Source: CAIPAT01 sp041665605 (lineage in GTDB: Bacteria; Verrucomicrobiota; Lentisphaeria; Victivallales; Victivallaceae). Taken from it: 64,000 nucleotides of DNA. Position numbers and translations under genes: made by a program. The notes under the pieces were generated by a model. It searched no databases. It saw only the letters and a program-made list of their open reading frames with translations, and was not told where the DNA came from. The stretch spans positions 28,551 to 92,550 of the forward strand of contig JBAYIO010000006.1 in assembly GCA_041665605.1 (NCBI GenBank). The letters are read 5' to 3'. Of this stretch, positions 25,378 to 34,689 are shown piece by piece. Position 1 is the first letter of the stretch; each line of letters begins with the position of its first letter.

Positions 25378-28205
25378 GATCCCTGCTTCTGCTTTTGCAG
25401 CCATTCCGTCCATTTCTGTTTATCGCTGCCGAAATCCTCTCCGGTGATTTCCTTGAGATATTCCGCAACCGCGGAGTTCAATTCGCGGTCTTTCGTTTCC
25501 AATGAATTTATCAGATACGGAACGGCCGGTTTTTCAAACCTGGCCATTGCCTTCAAGCCGGCCAGCGCGGTGGACGCACTGTTTTCTTTGTTGCGGTTGA
25601 AAATATCCTCCAGCGCGGGAATGACGGATGCGTCACCGGAGCGGGCCAGCGCCTTGGTCAGTTCGGTTTGAACACGGGTACTCGTTTCCCGTCCGGCCAT
25701 CGCGACTAAATCCGGAACGGATTTTTTGTCCTGAAGTTCGCCCAGAATATAGACCGCCTGTTCGCGGATCAGCGACTCCGGATCGCCCAGCAGGCAGCGG
25801 ATATAAGTCAGGTCCGGCGTCTGCTTCGGAGCGAGCAGAACTATTGAGCGGGCGGATACCCGCCGAACGTCATTTTCCCGGTCTGTCAGACTTTTGACGA
25901 GTTCCGGCACCGCGCCGCCTTCGCCGAGTTGTCCCAGGTCGTATGCGGCGGCGGCCCTTTCGCCGGCGTCATGCGATTGGAGTTTCTTCAGCATGGCTTC
26001 CAGCGGCGTGGGCGCTTTCTGCCGGCCGGAATCAGGCGTGTCGTTAATCAGGTCCATCATAACTTTGTTGCGTTCGGCCTCTTTTATTTTTATATCTGCA
26101 ATTTTCTCGTAGGCTCTGCCGACCGCCTCTTTAATGCCGTAAAAACTCAACACCTGGTTAGGCTGCCGGATTTTGGCTAACGTTTTGGCGGCCGCCTGGG
26201 CGACTTCCCGGTTCTCGTCCGCATACAGGGCAAGGATATCTTTCATTAATGGATTGATCAGAGAAATCTTTTCGCTGAGCGTCTGTATCGCGGCGATCCG
26301 GAGCGGCGGTTTGAGGTTGCGATTCCCGGCAATGTTGAAAAGTGTCGGAATCACGGTGGCGCCGACGAAAAATTTCAATGCTTTTACGGCTTCCATTCTG
26401 ACGGGAACAGGCGCGAGAGGATTTGCGCCGATATCGGCTATTTTGTCGGAATATTCCTGAATGCCGGTTTTTCTGACGCTTTCAATATCACCTGCGGCAG
26501 TTACCGCCGCCGCTCTGTTTGCATCCGTCACTCCGGCATTGGCTGCGGCCGCCAGCAGATCGGGAATGGCCTTTTCGTCACTAAATTTGACCGATGCGGC
26601 GATGGCGGCGGCGGCAACGTCGGAACTGCCTGAATAGCATTTGCGGAATAGACGGAATGCGGTTTCCCGCTGTTCCGGCTTCTTAATTTTCTGTTGCTCC
26701 AGACGGACGGCAAGATCTTTGACGGCTCCAATCTGACGGATCGGATCGCCGCTTTTTATTCCGTCATCGGCAACTTCCAGATATGACGAACCGCTGAAAA
26801 TCAGCCATCCGGCAATTATTGCGGCGACGATCAGCGGCGATGCCAGCACAGTTCCGAGAACCAGCGGCTTGCGCCTGATCTTGCGCCACAGACGGACATG
26901 CGGAGGAACCGGCCGCGCTGAAACCGGATCGCCTTTGAGATAAGATAAAAGGTCGGCCCGGAGGTCTATGATCTGCTGATATCTGCGGTCAGGGTCTTTT
27001 TCCAGACATTTAAGGATAATATTTTCCATATCTTTGGACACCGCGCCGGGCGCGATAGTCTGCGGGCGGACTGGCTCGGTATTGACGACCAGACTGATCG
27101 TCTCAAACGCGGTTTCGCCGTGGAACGGCTTTTTCCCGGTCAAGCCTTCATAGAGGATCACCCCCATACTGTAAATATCGCAACGGCTGTCGATGGAGTG
27201 AGTCTGACCTTGCGCCTGTTCCGGACTCATATAAGCGGGCGAACCGAAAACCGCGCCGGTAATGGACTGAATCGACATGCTGGAGGTGTCCTTGGCCAGC
27301 CCGAAGTCCATCAGCACGACACGGGCGGTCTGTTTTTCCAGCATTATGTTCGCCGGCTTCAGATCGCGGTGAATGATCCCCCGGTCATGCGCCGCCTGCA
27401 ACGCGGAGCAGACAGCGGCCATGTGCTGGATAAACACTTTTTCCGGCATTTTCCGAGAAGACTGAAAAATATCCTGAAAAGAGTCTCCGTCAATAAAATC
27501 CATGGTGAAATAAAATTGGCCGTCAAGTTCGCCCATTTCATGCACTGCAATGATATTGGGGTGCTTCAAGTTGGCGGCGGCCCTGGCTTCCAGCAAAAAG
27601 CGCTTGATTGCCATTTCGGTGGCGCCTTCACCCTGAATCATCAATTTTAGCGCCAGTTCCCGCTTCAGGTTGGGATCGTAAATCTTATAAACGATGCCCA
27701 TGCCGCCGCGGGCAATTTCATTCAATATCTGATATTTGCCGAAAATGGAATTTTTTCCTCCCCCGCTTTTGGCGGCGGAGTGTTTGCTAAGTTCCTCGAT
27801 GGAGGAATTGGTCAAAATAACGGTTTTATCTTCGGGCGATGCGGCTCTTGCGGATTGCGGTATCTTCAATAAGTTATTTTGAACAGCATTGTCAGTTTGA
27901 CTTTTACGCTCAATTGCCAGCCCGATTGTTTTATCCGGTGTTTTTGCGGACGCAGCCGGAATATCAGGCAACACCTGCCGGATGGGGGCCAGCGGTAAAC
28001 CGCACGACGGGCAAAGCACCGGATTCTTCAACGAGACGGCAACCGGATCGCTTTCCGTGTTGCAGGCATCGCAGCAAAGGACAAGCTGCCCGGCGGCCTG
28101 AAGCGTTCCGCCGCATTCACATTCCGGCATACTGCCGGGGATTATGCCGTCGGCATCATATTCCCGGCTGCATTTCCCGCATTTCAACTTAAATACATTG
28201 CTCAT
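25374..28205 (-). CDS. Ser/Thr protein kinase with zinc ribbons and C-terminal HEAT repeats
   Basis: A 943-residue membrane kinase. Order: two N-terminal zinc-ribbon-like motifs (CGKC...CECGG and CCDACN...CPSCG, residues ~10-70), linker, Hanks-type kinase domain (~150-420; GKYQILNEIARGGMGIVYKI, HRDLKPANIMLE near 280, DFGLAKD near 300, GSPAYMSPEQA), one membrane helix (~452-475), then ~450 residues of HEAT/armadillo-like repeats (AIPDLLAAAANAG, AVPELVKSLTDREND, VRRVSARSIVLLAP). The HEAT part would lie outside the cytosol. ATG 28205 is chosen over the GTG at 28208. Large kinases of this kind are typical of PVC bacteria. Target unknown. Confidence 0.93.
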   Translation of the reverse strand: MSNVFKLKCGKCSREYDADGIIPGSMPECECGGTLQAAGQLVLCCDACNTESDPVAVSLKNPVLCPSCGLPLAPIRQVLPDIPAASAKTPDKTIGLAIERKSQTDNAVQNNLLKIPQSARAASPEDKTVILTNSSIEELSKHSAAKSGGGKNSIFGKYQILNEIARGGMGIVYKIYDPNLKRELALKLMIQGEGATEMAIKRFLLEARAAANLKHPNIIAVHEMGELDGQFYFTMDFIDGDSFQDIFQSSRKMPEKVFIQHMAAVCSALQAAHDRGIIHRDLKPANIMLEKQTARVVLMDFGLAKDTSSMSIQSITGAVFGSPAYMSPEQAQGQTHSIDSRCDIYSMGVILYEGLTGKKPFHGETAFETISLVVNTEPVRPQTIAPGAVSKDMENIILKCLEKDPDRRYQQIIDLRADLLSYLKGDPVSARPVPPHVRLWRKIRRKPLVLGTVLASPLIVAAIIAGWLIFSGSSYLEVADDGIKSGDPIRQIGAVKDLAVRLEQQKIKKPEQRETAFRLFRKCYSGSSDVAAAAIAASVKFSDEKAIPDLLAAAANAGVTDANRAAAVTAAGDIESVRKTGIQEYSDKIADIGANPLAPVPVRMEAVKALKFFVGATVIPTLFNIAGNRNLKPPLRIAAIQTLSEKISLINPLMKDILALYADENREVAQAAAKTLAKIRQPNQVLSFYGIKEAVGRAYEKIADIKIKEAERNKVMMDLINDTPDSGRQKAPTPLEAMLKKLQSHDAGERAAAAYDLGQLGEGGAVPELVKSLTDRENDVRRVSARSIVLLAPKQTPDLTYIRCLLGDPESLIREQAVYILGELQDKKSVPDLVAMAGRETSTRVQTELTKALARSGDASVIPALEDIFNRNKENSASTALAGLKAMARFEKPAVPYLINSLETKDRELNSAVAEYLKEITGEDFGSDKQKWTEWLQKQKQGS

Positions 28206-28351
28206 CACTGTTAAATCCCGGATTTGTTACAAATACAGACTTACATATTACTACCGCCTCAACAATTTTTCTAATACGCTACAGGAGAAAGCCGGAAGAA
28301 AATTAAAGCTCAATGATGAAATTTTGCGAAGATGTCATGGTTATGCTTGCA

Positions 28352-29920
28352 TTAAGGCTGATTTTTAATCAGAAAAGATTCCAGCGGGTTTATTGTTTCC
28401 CGGCTGCTGAATTTGGTGAACGCTTTCTGGAACCGGGCACGGGTTTCCGCTTTCTCTTTTGACAGGGCGGCGATAATTGCGCCAAATGCGGCAGCGTTCT
28501 CTATTGCAGTCTTTCCGGAAGTCAGTTTATGCAGCCGGATTTCCATGTTTCGGATTTGAACCGAAAAGTCGTTAAAATCACCAAGCAAGGTTTGTATTCT
28601 TTTCAAATCCCTGATTACCCGTCCGGTTTTGCCGTCCGGAAGCACTGAATAAAAGAAATCCAGCAGATAACGCAGTTTCTTGCATTGAATCCGTACTTTA
28701 TGCACAACTGAATCCGGTGAACTGGTTTTAACGGCAAGCCCCTTGTCAATTACCCTGCCCAGTCTTTTCAGAATGATTCCGGCAACACCCGGCAGGACAG
28801 AATTTTCGGATTTTTCAGTTGCCGGAAGTTTATCCGCGCCATTCAGGAATTTCTCCCATGCGGTTATCATGGATAAGTATTTACTTGAGCTTATAATCGC
28901 AATCAGCGCAAGAAACTGCCGTCGCCGCCGCCGTTGCATGGTTTTGAAAAAATTGAGCAGCGCCGGGCGCATGGCAGGCGATAATATTTTTAAAAGACGT
29001 TCTTTCTGTTCCATAAATACGTCGTGATCACGAAGCTGGTTGGTGATTGTGCCTAATTCATCAAATTCATGCATGAAAGGCGCGATCCTGTCTTCCGGGA
29101 AGACCTCTTTCAGTTCGCTCAGCGCCACGCGCATTTTTCGCAGGGCGACCCGAAAATCGTGCAGGCATTCGGAATCTATGTCGGCGATGATGCCTTTTTC
29201 GTTATAGCGCAGACTGTCCAACTGCAATTTCAGGATGGAGACAGTTGCCGATTTTATGGTTGCATCCGGTGTAAATTTCAGATATGCGGTTTCATCCGGA
29301 ACAACCTGAATGCCGGCAGCTTTCAATGCCGTGTCAATTAAAGTCCGCCACATGCCGCCGCCCTTCTGCAAGGCTTCCGGCGGAATAGATGAACACATTG
29401 CCTTTAATTGTTTTTTATTAAGCCGGGATGATTGCAGGCAGATCATTGCAGGCAGCGCAACAGAGGTATTCTCCGGCAGCGAATATTCCAGAAAAGTTAA
29501 AGACACAGTCTGTTTTGCATTTGATTCCAGGGTAAAGCTGCTGGTGCGTAGATTCAGCGAAAACAGCGGAACAAGCGCCCGGTTGCCAAGTATGCGCGAC
29601 AATTTTTTGCTTAATTCAGTTTTTAGAATATCTCTCCGATACTTTAAGTCCCGCTTTTTGTCCCAGACCATTGATGACTGAAGCGAATCATCGGCCAGGC
29701 TGATCAAGTTATAAATGCGTCCGCATTTTACCAGAGTGAAGTTCTTATTCAGAAGCCGCCGGTCATATGCGTCAAAAACGGTCTGTTGTTCACATTCTTC
29801 ACATGTTTTATTGACGGTGAAACCGGCGGCGATTACCGCTAACATGCCGGCAATATTCGTTCTTGCCGGAGCAAGGATAAATCTGATTTCCCGAGTATTT
29901 TTTTCAGCGTCCATTGCCAT
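28352..29920 (-). CDS. CHAD domain protein
   Basis: A 522-residue protein. The C-terminal half (~245-500) is a CHAD domain: conserved His/Arg/Lys-rich helices such as CLHDFRVALRKMRVALSELK, DHDVFMEQKERLL, VHKVRIQCKKLRYLLDFFYS and LGDFNDF. CHAD domains bind polyphosphate. The N-terminal ~240 residues are not clearly a CYTH domain. Located beside NUDIX, ppx and ppk1 genes, a strong context for polyphosphate metabolism. Two closely spaced ATGs (29920, 29914) are possible starts. Confidence 0.88.
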   Translation of the reverse strand: MAMDAEKNTREIRFILAPARTNIAGMLAVIAAGFTVNKTCEECEQQTVFDAYDRRLLNKNFTLVKCGRIYNLISLADDSLQSSMVWDKKRDLKYRRDILKTELSKKLSRILGNRALVPLFSLNLRTSSFTLESNAKQTVSLTFLEYSLPENTSVALPAMICLQSSRLNKKQLKAMCSSIPPEALQKGGGMWRTLIDTALKAAGIQVVPDETAYLKFTPDATIKSATVSILKLQLDSLRYNEKGIIADIDSECLHDFRVALRKMRVALSELKEVFPEDRIAPFMHEFDELGTITNQLRDHDVFMEQKERLLKILSPAMRPALLNFFKTMQRRRRRQFLALIAIISSSKYLSMITAWEKFLNGADKLPATEKSENSVLPGVAGIILKRLGRVIDKGLAVKTSSPDSVVHKVRIQCKKLRYLLDFFYSVLPDGKTGRVIRDLKRIQTLLGDFNDFSVQIRNMEIRLHKLTSGKTAIENAAAFGAIIAALSKEKAETRARFQKAFTKFSSRETINPLESFLIKNQP

Positions 29921-29991
29921 TCAAACCCCATTAAACGGAATCAGCCAAAATGAAAAAACGCAAAATTCGCGTTGTTTAACATACTTTCAGG

Positions 29992-30411
29992 TTACTGGAA
30001 TACAACTTTAGCATTTAAAGCGGCAGCTTTGACTATTTCTCTGACATTGGCATCGCTCAGGGATTTTAAAGCATCCTCCAGCGGCAGCAACCAGCGCTTT
30101 CTGGATGCCTGTTCCGGCCAGTTGTCCAGAATTTCGGTTATTTTCAGCATATATACCTGAACATGGTAGTTGCGGCCGAACTTGTGATAATCGTAGGCCC
30201 CGGCAGGAGTCTCCGAGATAACGCCATGAATTCCAGCTTCCTCAAAGGCTTCGCGGGCGGCAGTATCCTGCGGGGAATGTCCAGCTTCGATATGGCCTTT
30301 AGGCAGCACCCGGCGGTCCGGGAACGCCTTGGAGGAGATGAGCATGATTTTTATCAGCTCCTTATCGAAAACAAAGGGAATTGCACCCGCCTGTTGTATT
30401 GTTTTATCCAA
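29992..30411 (-). CDS. NUDIX hydrolase
   Basis: A 139-residue hydrolase resembling bacterial diadenosine tetraphosphate / diphosphoinositol polyphosphate hydrolases. The Nudix box is GHIEAGHSPQDTAAREAFEE followed by AGI; the first Glu of the GX5E part is replaced by His while the catalytic REUXEE is intact. Divergently transcribed from ppx and next to a CHAD gene, consistent with hydrolysis of a polyphosphate-like or dinucleotide substrate. Confidence 0.88.
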   Translation of the reverse strand: MDKTIQQAGAIPFVFDKELIKIMLISSKAFPDRRVLPKGHIEAGHSPQDTAAREAFEEAGIHGVISETPAGAYDYHKFGRNYHVQVYMLKITEILDNWPEQASRKRWLLPLEDALKSLSDANVREIVKAAALNAKVVFQ

Positions 30412-30596
30412 AAATTCCGCTCCATAGATTAATTGTCTTTTAGAAAATATATATTTCCTGCCGTTTTGCCAGTCTTTTGTAATCTTTTTAATTGATTTCT
30501 AACAATATTACGGATTGTTTTTATTACATATCCAAGTTAAATTTATACACTTCAAAGAATCGGGTTTTTAATAAGTAATGTTTCCCGGAGGAAAAT

Positions 30597-32147
30597 ATGG
30601 CGTTGGTTCCGGTAAAGAAAACTAAGATGCCGCTGCAGGCGGCGATTATTGACATCGGGGCTCATTCGGCGCGGATGGACATAATTCAGATCGAAAAAAA
30701 TAAGAGCTACGAAATATTGGAAAGCCTGGTGCAACCGGTAAATCTGGGGCGGGACGTTTTTACCAGAGGCATGATTTCCCCTGAGTCAACCAGTCTGCTA
30801 TGCGGAATTATGAAGGATTTTGCCGCCAAAACCGCGGAATACGGGGTCGGCTATATCCGGGCTTTCGCGACCAGCGCGGTGCGCGAAGCCTTTAACCGCG
30901 AGATATTTATCAGCAACATAAAAATCGCCTGCGGCATCGACCTGGAAATACTGGAAGGTTCAAAAGAGGCCGCGCTGATCACGATGGCGGTCAAGAAGGC
31001 GCTTGGCGGAAAAACTGTGCTGTCCAAAGCCAATCTGCTGCTGCTGGGCATCGGCTCCGGCTCGGTGGAAGTTTCGCTGGTGCGCAACGGTGAACTGAAA
31101 TTTGCCGAAACTTTTGCCCTTGGCACCATCCGCATTTTTGAAGAATACGGTAGCAAGGCGGCCGAACCGGAAAGACTTACTGACATTATTGATTCATATA
31201 CGGAATTGATCGCCGACCGGATCAGCCGCATTTCCGACATTCCTAAAAACATCCAGTTTGTCGCGGTCGGCGAAAGCGTCCGCATCATTATGGATATCAA
31301 CGGCAAAGCGGTCAGGAATCAGCCGGTCAGGACAATTGCGCTGGAAAGGTTTGAAAAACTATTCCGCAAAATCAATCTGCTGTCACAGGCGGAAATGGCG
31401 GAGAAATACCAGATCAGCGATGTCGCCGCCAGAGGAATTGTTCCCTGCGCCTGGATCATAAAACGTTTTTTCGACATGACAGCCGCCGGTTCCCTGATTG
31501 TGCCGGCGGTCACCACGAGAAATGCCGTGCTCGAAGATATAATCCGCCAGTTGTTCAATGAAAAAGATCCGTTTATTCCGGATATGCTGTCCGTGGTTAA
31601 GTCCATGGGCAAAAAATACTGTTTTGATCCGAATCATATCGAATCAATCAAGGAGATATCGCTCAAGATGTTTGACAAGATGCGCGCGATTCATTCGCTG
31701 GGTGAGCGGGAACGGCTTTATCTGGAAATTGCGGCTATTTTGCACGACATCGGCCGGTTCGTGGATTCGCGGAAACATCATAAGCATTCATGTTATCTGA
31801 TTTCGAATACGCAGATTCCCGGCTTGACCGAGGAGGAACGGCTGGTCGTGGCGGCGGTGGCCCGTTATCACCGCAAAGGGAAGCCTCAGGCTTCGCATCC
31901 GGAATATATGGTTCTTCCCGCTCAAATGCGCGTGCTGGTCTGTAAACTGGCCGCGATTCTCCGGGTCGCCGACGCCGTCGCCAATTCCCAGGAACGGAAA
32001 ACCAGAAACTGTTCGATCATTGTCAAGGACCGGGTGCTGGCAATCAAAGTCGGCGGGTCTGCCGATATGGGGCTGGAGAAAACGCTGCTGACAAAAAAAT
32101 CAGATCTGTTTGAAGATGTTTACGGCATGAAAATAGTTTTAGAATAG
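30597..32147 (+). CDS. ppx: Ppx/GppA-type phosphatase with HD domain
   Basis: A 516-residue protein: an ASKHA-fold Ppx/GppA domain (~1-310) and a C-terminal HD domain (~345-510; AAILHDIGRFVDSRKHHKHS). The family segments are recognisable but altered: DIGAHSARMDI for the usual DIGSNS, and LGIGSGSVEVSL in place of the DIGGGSTEL loop, with the Asp lost; ILEGSKEAAL keeps the catalytic Glu region. It would hydrolyse polyphosphate or pppGpp, though activity may be changed. CGGAGG precedes the ATG. Ppk1 follows 31 bases downstream. Confidence 0.88.
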   Translation: MALVPVKKTKMPLQAAIIDIGAHSARMDIIQIEKNKSYEILESLVQPVNLGRDVFTRGMISPESTSLLCGIMKDFAAKTAEYGVGYIRAFATSAVREAFNREIFISNIKIACGIDLEILEGSKEAALITMAVKKALGGKTVLSKANLLLLGIGSGSVEVSLVRNGELKFAETFALGTIRIFEEYGSKAAEPERLTDIIDSYTELIADRISRISDIPKNIQFVAVGESVRIIMDINGKAVRNQPVRTIALERFEKLFRKINLLSQAEMAEKYQISDVAARGIVPCAWIIKRFFDMTAAGSLIVPAVTTRNAVLEDIIRQLFNEKDPFIPDMLSVVKSMGKKYCFDPNHIESIKEISLKMFDKMRAIHSLGERERLYLEIAAILHDIGRFVDSRKHHKHSCYLISNTQIPGLTEEERLVVAAVARYHRKGKPQASHPEYMVLPAQMRVLVCKLAAILRVADAVANSQERKTRNCSIIVKDRVLAIKVGGSADMGLEKTLLTKKSDLFEDVYGMKIVLE

Positions 32148-32178
32148 TAACATAGAAAATTTCAGGAGTATTAACGCG

Positions 32179-34308
32179 GTGAATGGTTTTCTGGATAAAA
32201 AATATTTTGTTTCCCGCGAATTGAGCTGGCTTGAATTCAATGCCAGGGTGCTGGATGAAGCCGGCGATGTCGGCAATCCTTTGCTGGAGAGACTCAAGTT
32301 TATCGCCATCTTCAGCAACAACCTGGATGAATTCTTCATGATCCGCGTTGCCGGGCTGCGGCAGTTATTAAGCGCCAAAACATTGCAGACCGACTGCTCC
32401 GGACTGGGACCGGCGGAACAGATCAAGGCCGTCAAGAAAAGACTGAAAGGCCTGATTGAACGCAAATACCGTTATTTGCAGCAGGAAATTCTCCCGGAGC
32501 TGGCGGCGAAGGGGGTTCAGCTTGTCGGGACGGAACAGTTGACGAGCGAACAGCGGGTCTTTCTGAAGGAATATTTCCTCAACCAGGTGTTTCCGGTGCT
32601 GACTCCTTTTGCGGTTGATCCCAGCCACCCGTTTCCGATTCTTAACAGCGGGGCGATTGAAATCGCCGTCAGCCTCAGCCGGGATGACTCCGGGAAAGTG
32701 CTGCACGCGTTTGTTGAAGTTCCGCAATTGCTGCCGCGCTTTATCCGGCTCAGTTTCTCGCCGAAAAACAGCCAGCAGTACATTCTGCTGGAAGATCTGA
32801 TCATGGAGCACATCCAGTTCCTGTTCAGCAACTGCAAAATACACGAGATCATTCCTTTCCGGATCACCCGCGACATGGATTTTTCGCTGGAGGAGGAGGG
32901 GGTTGCCGACCTGATGCAGTATATGAAAAAAGAGTTGCTTCACCGCAAGAGCAGAGAACCGATCCGGCTAGAATTGCCGAAAGGCTGCCGCGGCAAACTG
33001 GCGGAATGGCTGATGGAGCAATTTCAACTGGATGATGATTTAAAATATAATGTGCCGATGCCGCTCAATCCGGCCGCTTTCTTTGAATTTATCGGCAAGG
33101 TCAACCGACCCGACCTGATGAATCAGCCGTGGCCGCCATTGCCGGTCCCGGAATTCTCCAGCGTCACCGGTTCGATGTTTGACGTGATCGACCGCGAGGA
33201 ATGTGTAATCGACGCGGTGCCGTTCCAGAGTTTCGATCCGGTCGTCAAGCTGCTGAATGAAGCGGCCGAAGATCCGGATGTGCTGGCGATCAAACAGACT
33301 CTTTACCGGGTCAGCGGCGATTCTCCGGTAATTAAAGCGCTGCAGCGTGCCGCTGAAAACGGCAAGCAGGTGACAGTTATCCTGGAATTGAAAGCCCGGT
33401 TTGATGAGGATAACAACATTAACTGGGCGGTCAAGCTTGAAGAATCCGGCGCTCATGTCATCTACGGCATCGCCGGTTTTAAAATCCATTGCAAAGCGCT
33501 CCTGATCGTCAAGCGGACCAAAGATATGCGGATCAAGCGGTATGTCCATCTGGCGACCGGCAATTACAACGATAAGACCGCGAAGCTGTACACCGATATC
33601 GGAATGTTTATGTGCGACACGGAAATCTGCCTGGAAGTCTCTTCGCTGTTCAATGTGATGACCGGCTATTCTTCGCCGCTGAACACCTGGAACAGGATCG
33701 CGGTAGCGCCGTTCTCCCTGAGAGAGAAATTCGTCGAACTGATTGACCGCGAAGCCAGAGTTTCGACCAGAAACAATCCCGGCCGCATCATCGCTAAAAT
33801 GAATTCGCTGGTGGACCCGGAGATCATTTCGCATCTTTACCGCGCGGCGACCGCCGGGGTTAAAATCGACCTGATAGTGCGCGGCATCTGCTGCCTGAAG
33901 CCCGGCATCGGCACCGCAAATATCAATGTCATCAGCATTGTTGACCGTTATCTGGAACACAGCCGGGTCTTTTACTTCAGGAATTGCGGCGAGGAGGAAT
34001 ATTATCTTTCCAGCGCCGACTGGATGCCGCGAAACCTCGATCACCGGATTGAAATCATGTTTCCCGTGGAAAAGGAGAGCGTCAGGAAAATCATCCGCCA
34101 GACGCTGGAAATTCAGCTCAAGGACAAGCGTAAATCACGGTACATGCTGCCCGCCGGCGGCTATACCCGGACATTTAATAAAGTCAAGGATAATTCCGCC
34201 AGCCAGTTCCGCACTTATCAGCTCTTTCAGGAGATTTACGACAAGTCCAGACAGCGGCGGGAAGAGATCAGGAAATTGAAAATATTCTCCCGACCTCAAG
34301 AAAATTGA
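32179..34308 (+). CDS. ppk1: Polyphosphate kinase 1
   Basis: A 709-residue Ppk1 that polymerises ATP gamma-phosphates. The N domain starts YFVSRELSWLEFNARVLDEA; the phosphorylated His is residue 437 (FKIHCKALL) and the second conserved His is 594 (EHSRVFYF), only two off E. coli numbering; TGNYNDKTAKLYTDIG is intact. Starts at GTG 32179 behind CAGGAG. The last ~55 codons are duplicated downstream at 36818-36989, flanking an inserted membrane-protein gene, and the tail now attached to ppk1 may be the incoming copy. Confidence 0.97.
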   Translation: MNGFLDKKYFVSRELSWLEFNARVLDEAGDVGNPLLERLKFIAIFSNNLDEFFMIRVAGLRQLLSAKTLQTDCSGLGPAEQIKAVKKRLKGLIERKYRYLQQEILPELAAKGVQLVGTEQLTSEQRVFLKEYFLNQVFPVLTPFAVDPSHPFPILNSGAIEIAVSLSRDDSGKVLHAFVEVPQLLPRFIRLSFSPKNSQQYILLEDLIMEHIQFLFSNCKIHEIIPFRITRDMDFSLEEEGVADLMQYMKKELLHRKSREPIRLELPKGCRGKLAEWLMEQFQLDDDLKYNVPMPLNPAAFFEFIGKVNRPDLMNQPWPPLPVPEFSSVTGSMFDVIDREECVIDAVPFQSFDPVVKLLNEAAEDPDVLAIKQTLYRVSGDSPVIKALQRAAENGKQVTVILELKARFDEDNNINWAVKLEESGAHVIYGIAGFKIHCKALLIVKRTKDMRIKRYVHLATGNYNDKTAKLYTDIGMFMCDTEICLEVSSLFNVMTGYSSPLNTWNRIAVAPFSLREKFVELIDREARVSTRNNPGRIIAKMNSLVDPEIISHLYRAATAGVKIDLIVRGICCLKPGIGTANINVISIVDRYLEHSRVFYFRNCGEEEYYLSSADWMPRNLDHRIEIMFPVEKESVRKIIRQTLEIQLKDKRKSRYMLPAGGYTRTFNKVKDNSASQFRTYQLFQEIYDKSRQRREEIRKLKIFSRPQEN

Positions 34309-34325
34309 ACTTTGTGAAACCGGCG
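34154..34325 (+). repeat. Direct repeat copy 1: 3' end of ppk1 plus 17 bases
   Basis: 172 bases that recur at 36818-36989 with only five mismatches. The repeat covers the last codons of ppk1, its stop codon and 17 further bases, then similarity stops abruptly (CGGCG then divergent). In this copy the sequence is the functional end of ppk1. The segment between the copies is 2.49 kb and carries one membrane-protein gene. Confidence 0.97.
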
Positions 34326-34689
34326 TCAGCTTCGGCATCTAGCGTCAGATAGTCAGGCAAAATAATTCTGCCACGAGCACATAAAATTCTTGAGATGATC
34401 GCTGATTGCTTTTCGACGCAATAATATCCGCAGACGAAAGCAGCGGGGACTGGCGGCGGGAAGAACACTTTCAGCTTATTTTGCCATGATTTTAAAATAT
34501 TTTCTTCATAATTGCACTAGAATTGACCCGCAGGGGCGGCTTGAAATTGCTGAATGGTCAAATATAGTATTTCGTGGCAGATGTCATTCTCTATTTATCA
34601 CTTGTTTTAAGCAATGAATCATAAATATTTAATTGAAACTGCGAAACCATCTGTAATCGGTCAAAATTATTTTAAGGAATAGCAAATAT
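34326..34689 (+). promoter_or_regulatory. AT-rich leader of the first inserted gene, with promoter
   Basis: No gene in these 364 bases. A candidate promoter, TTGAAA (34541-34546), spacer 16, TATAGT (34563-34568), suits transcription of the membrane gene that starts at 34690. The part from about 34480 on is clearly more AT-rich than the flanking ppk1 and pfkA genes. Confidence 0.5.
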
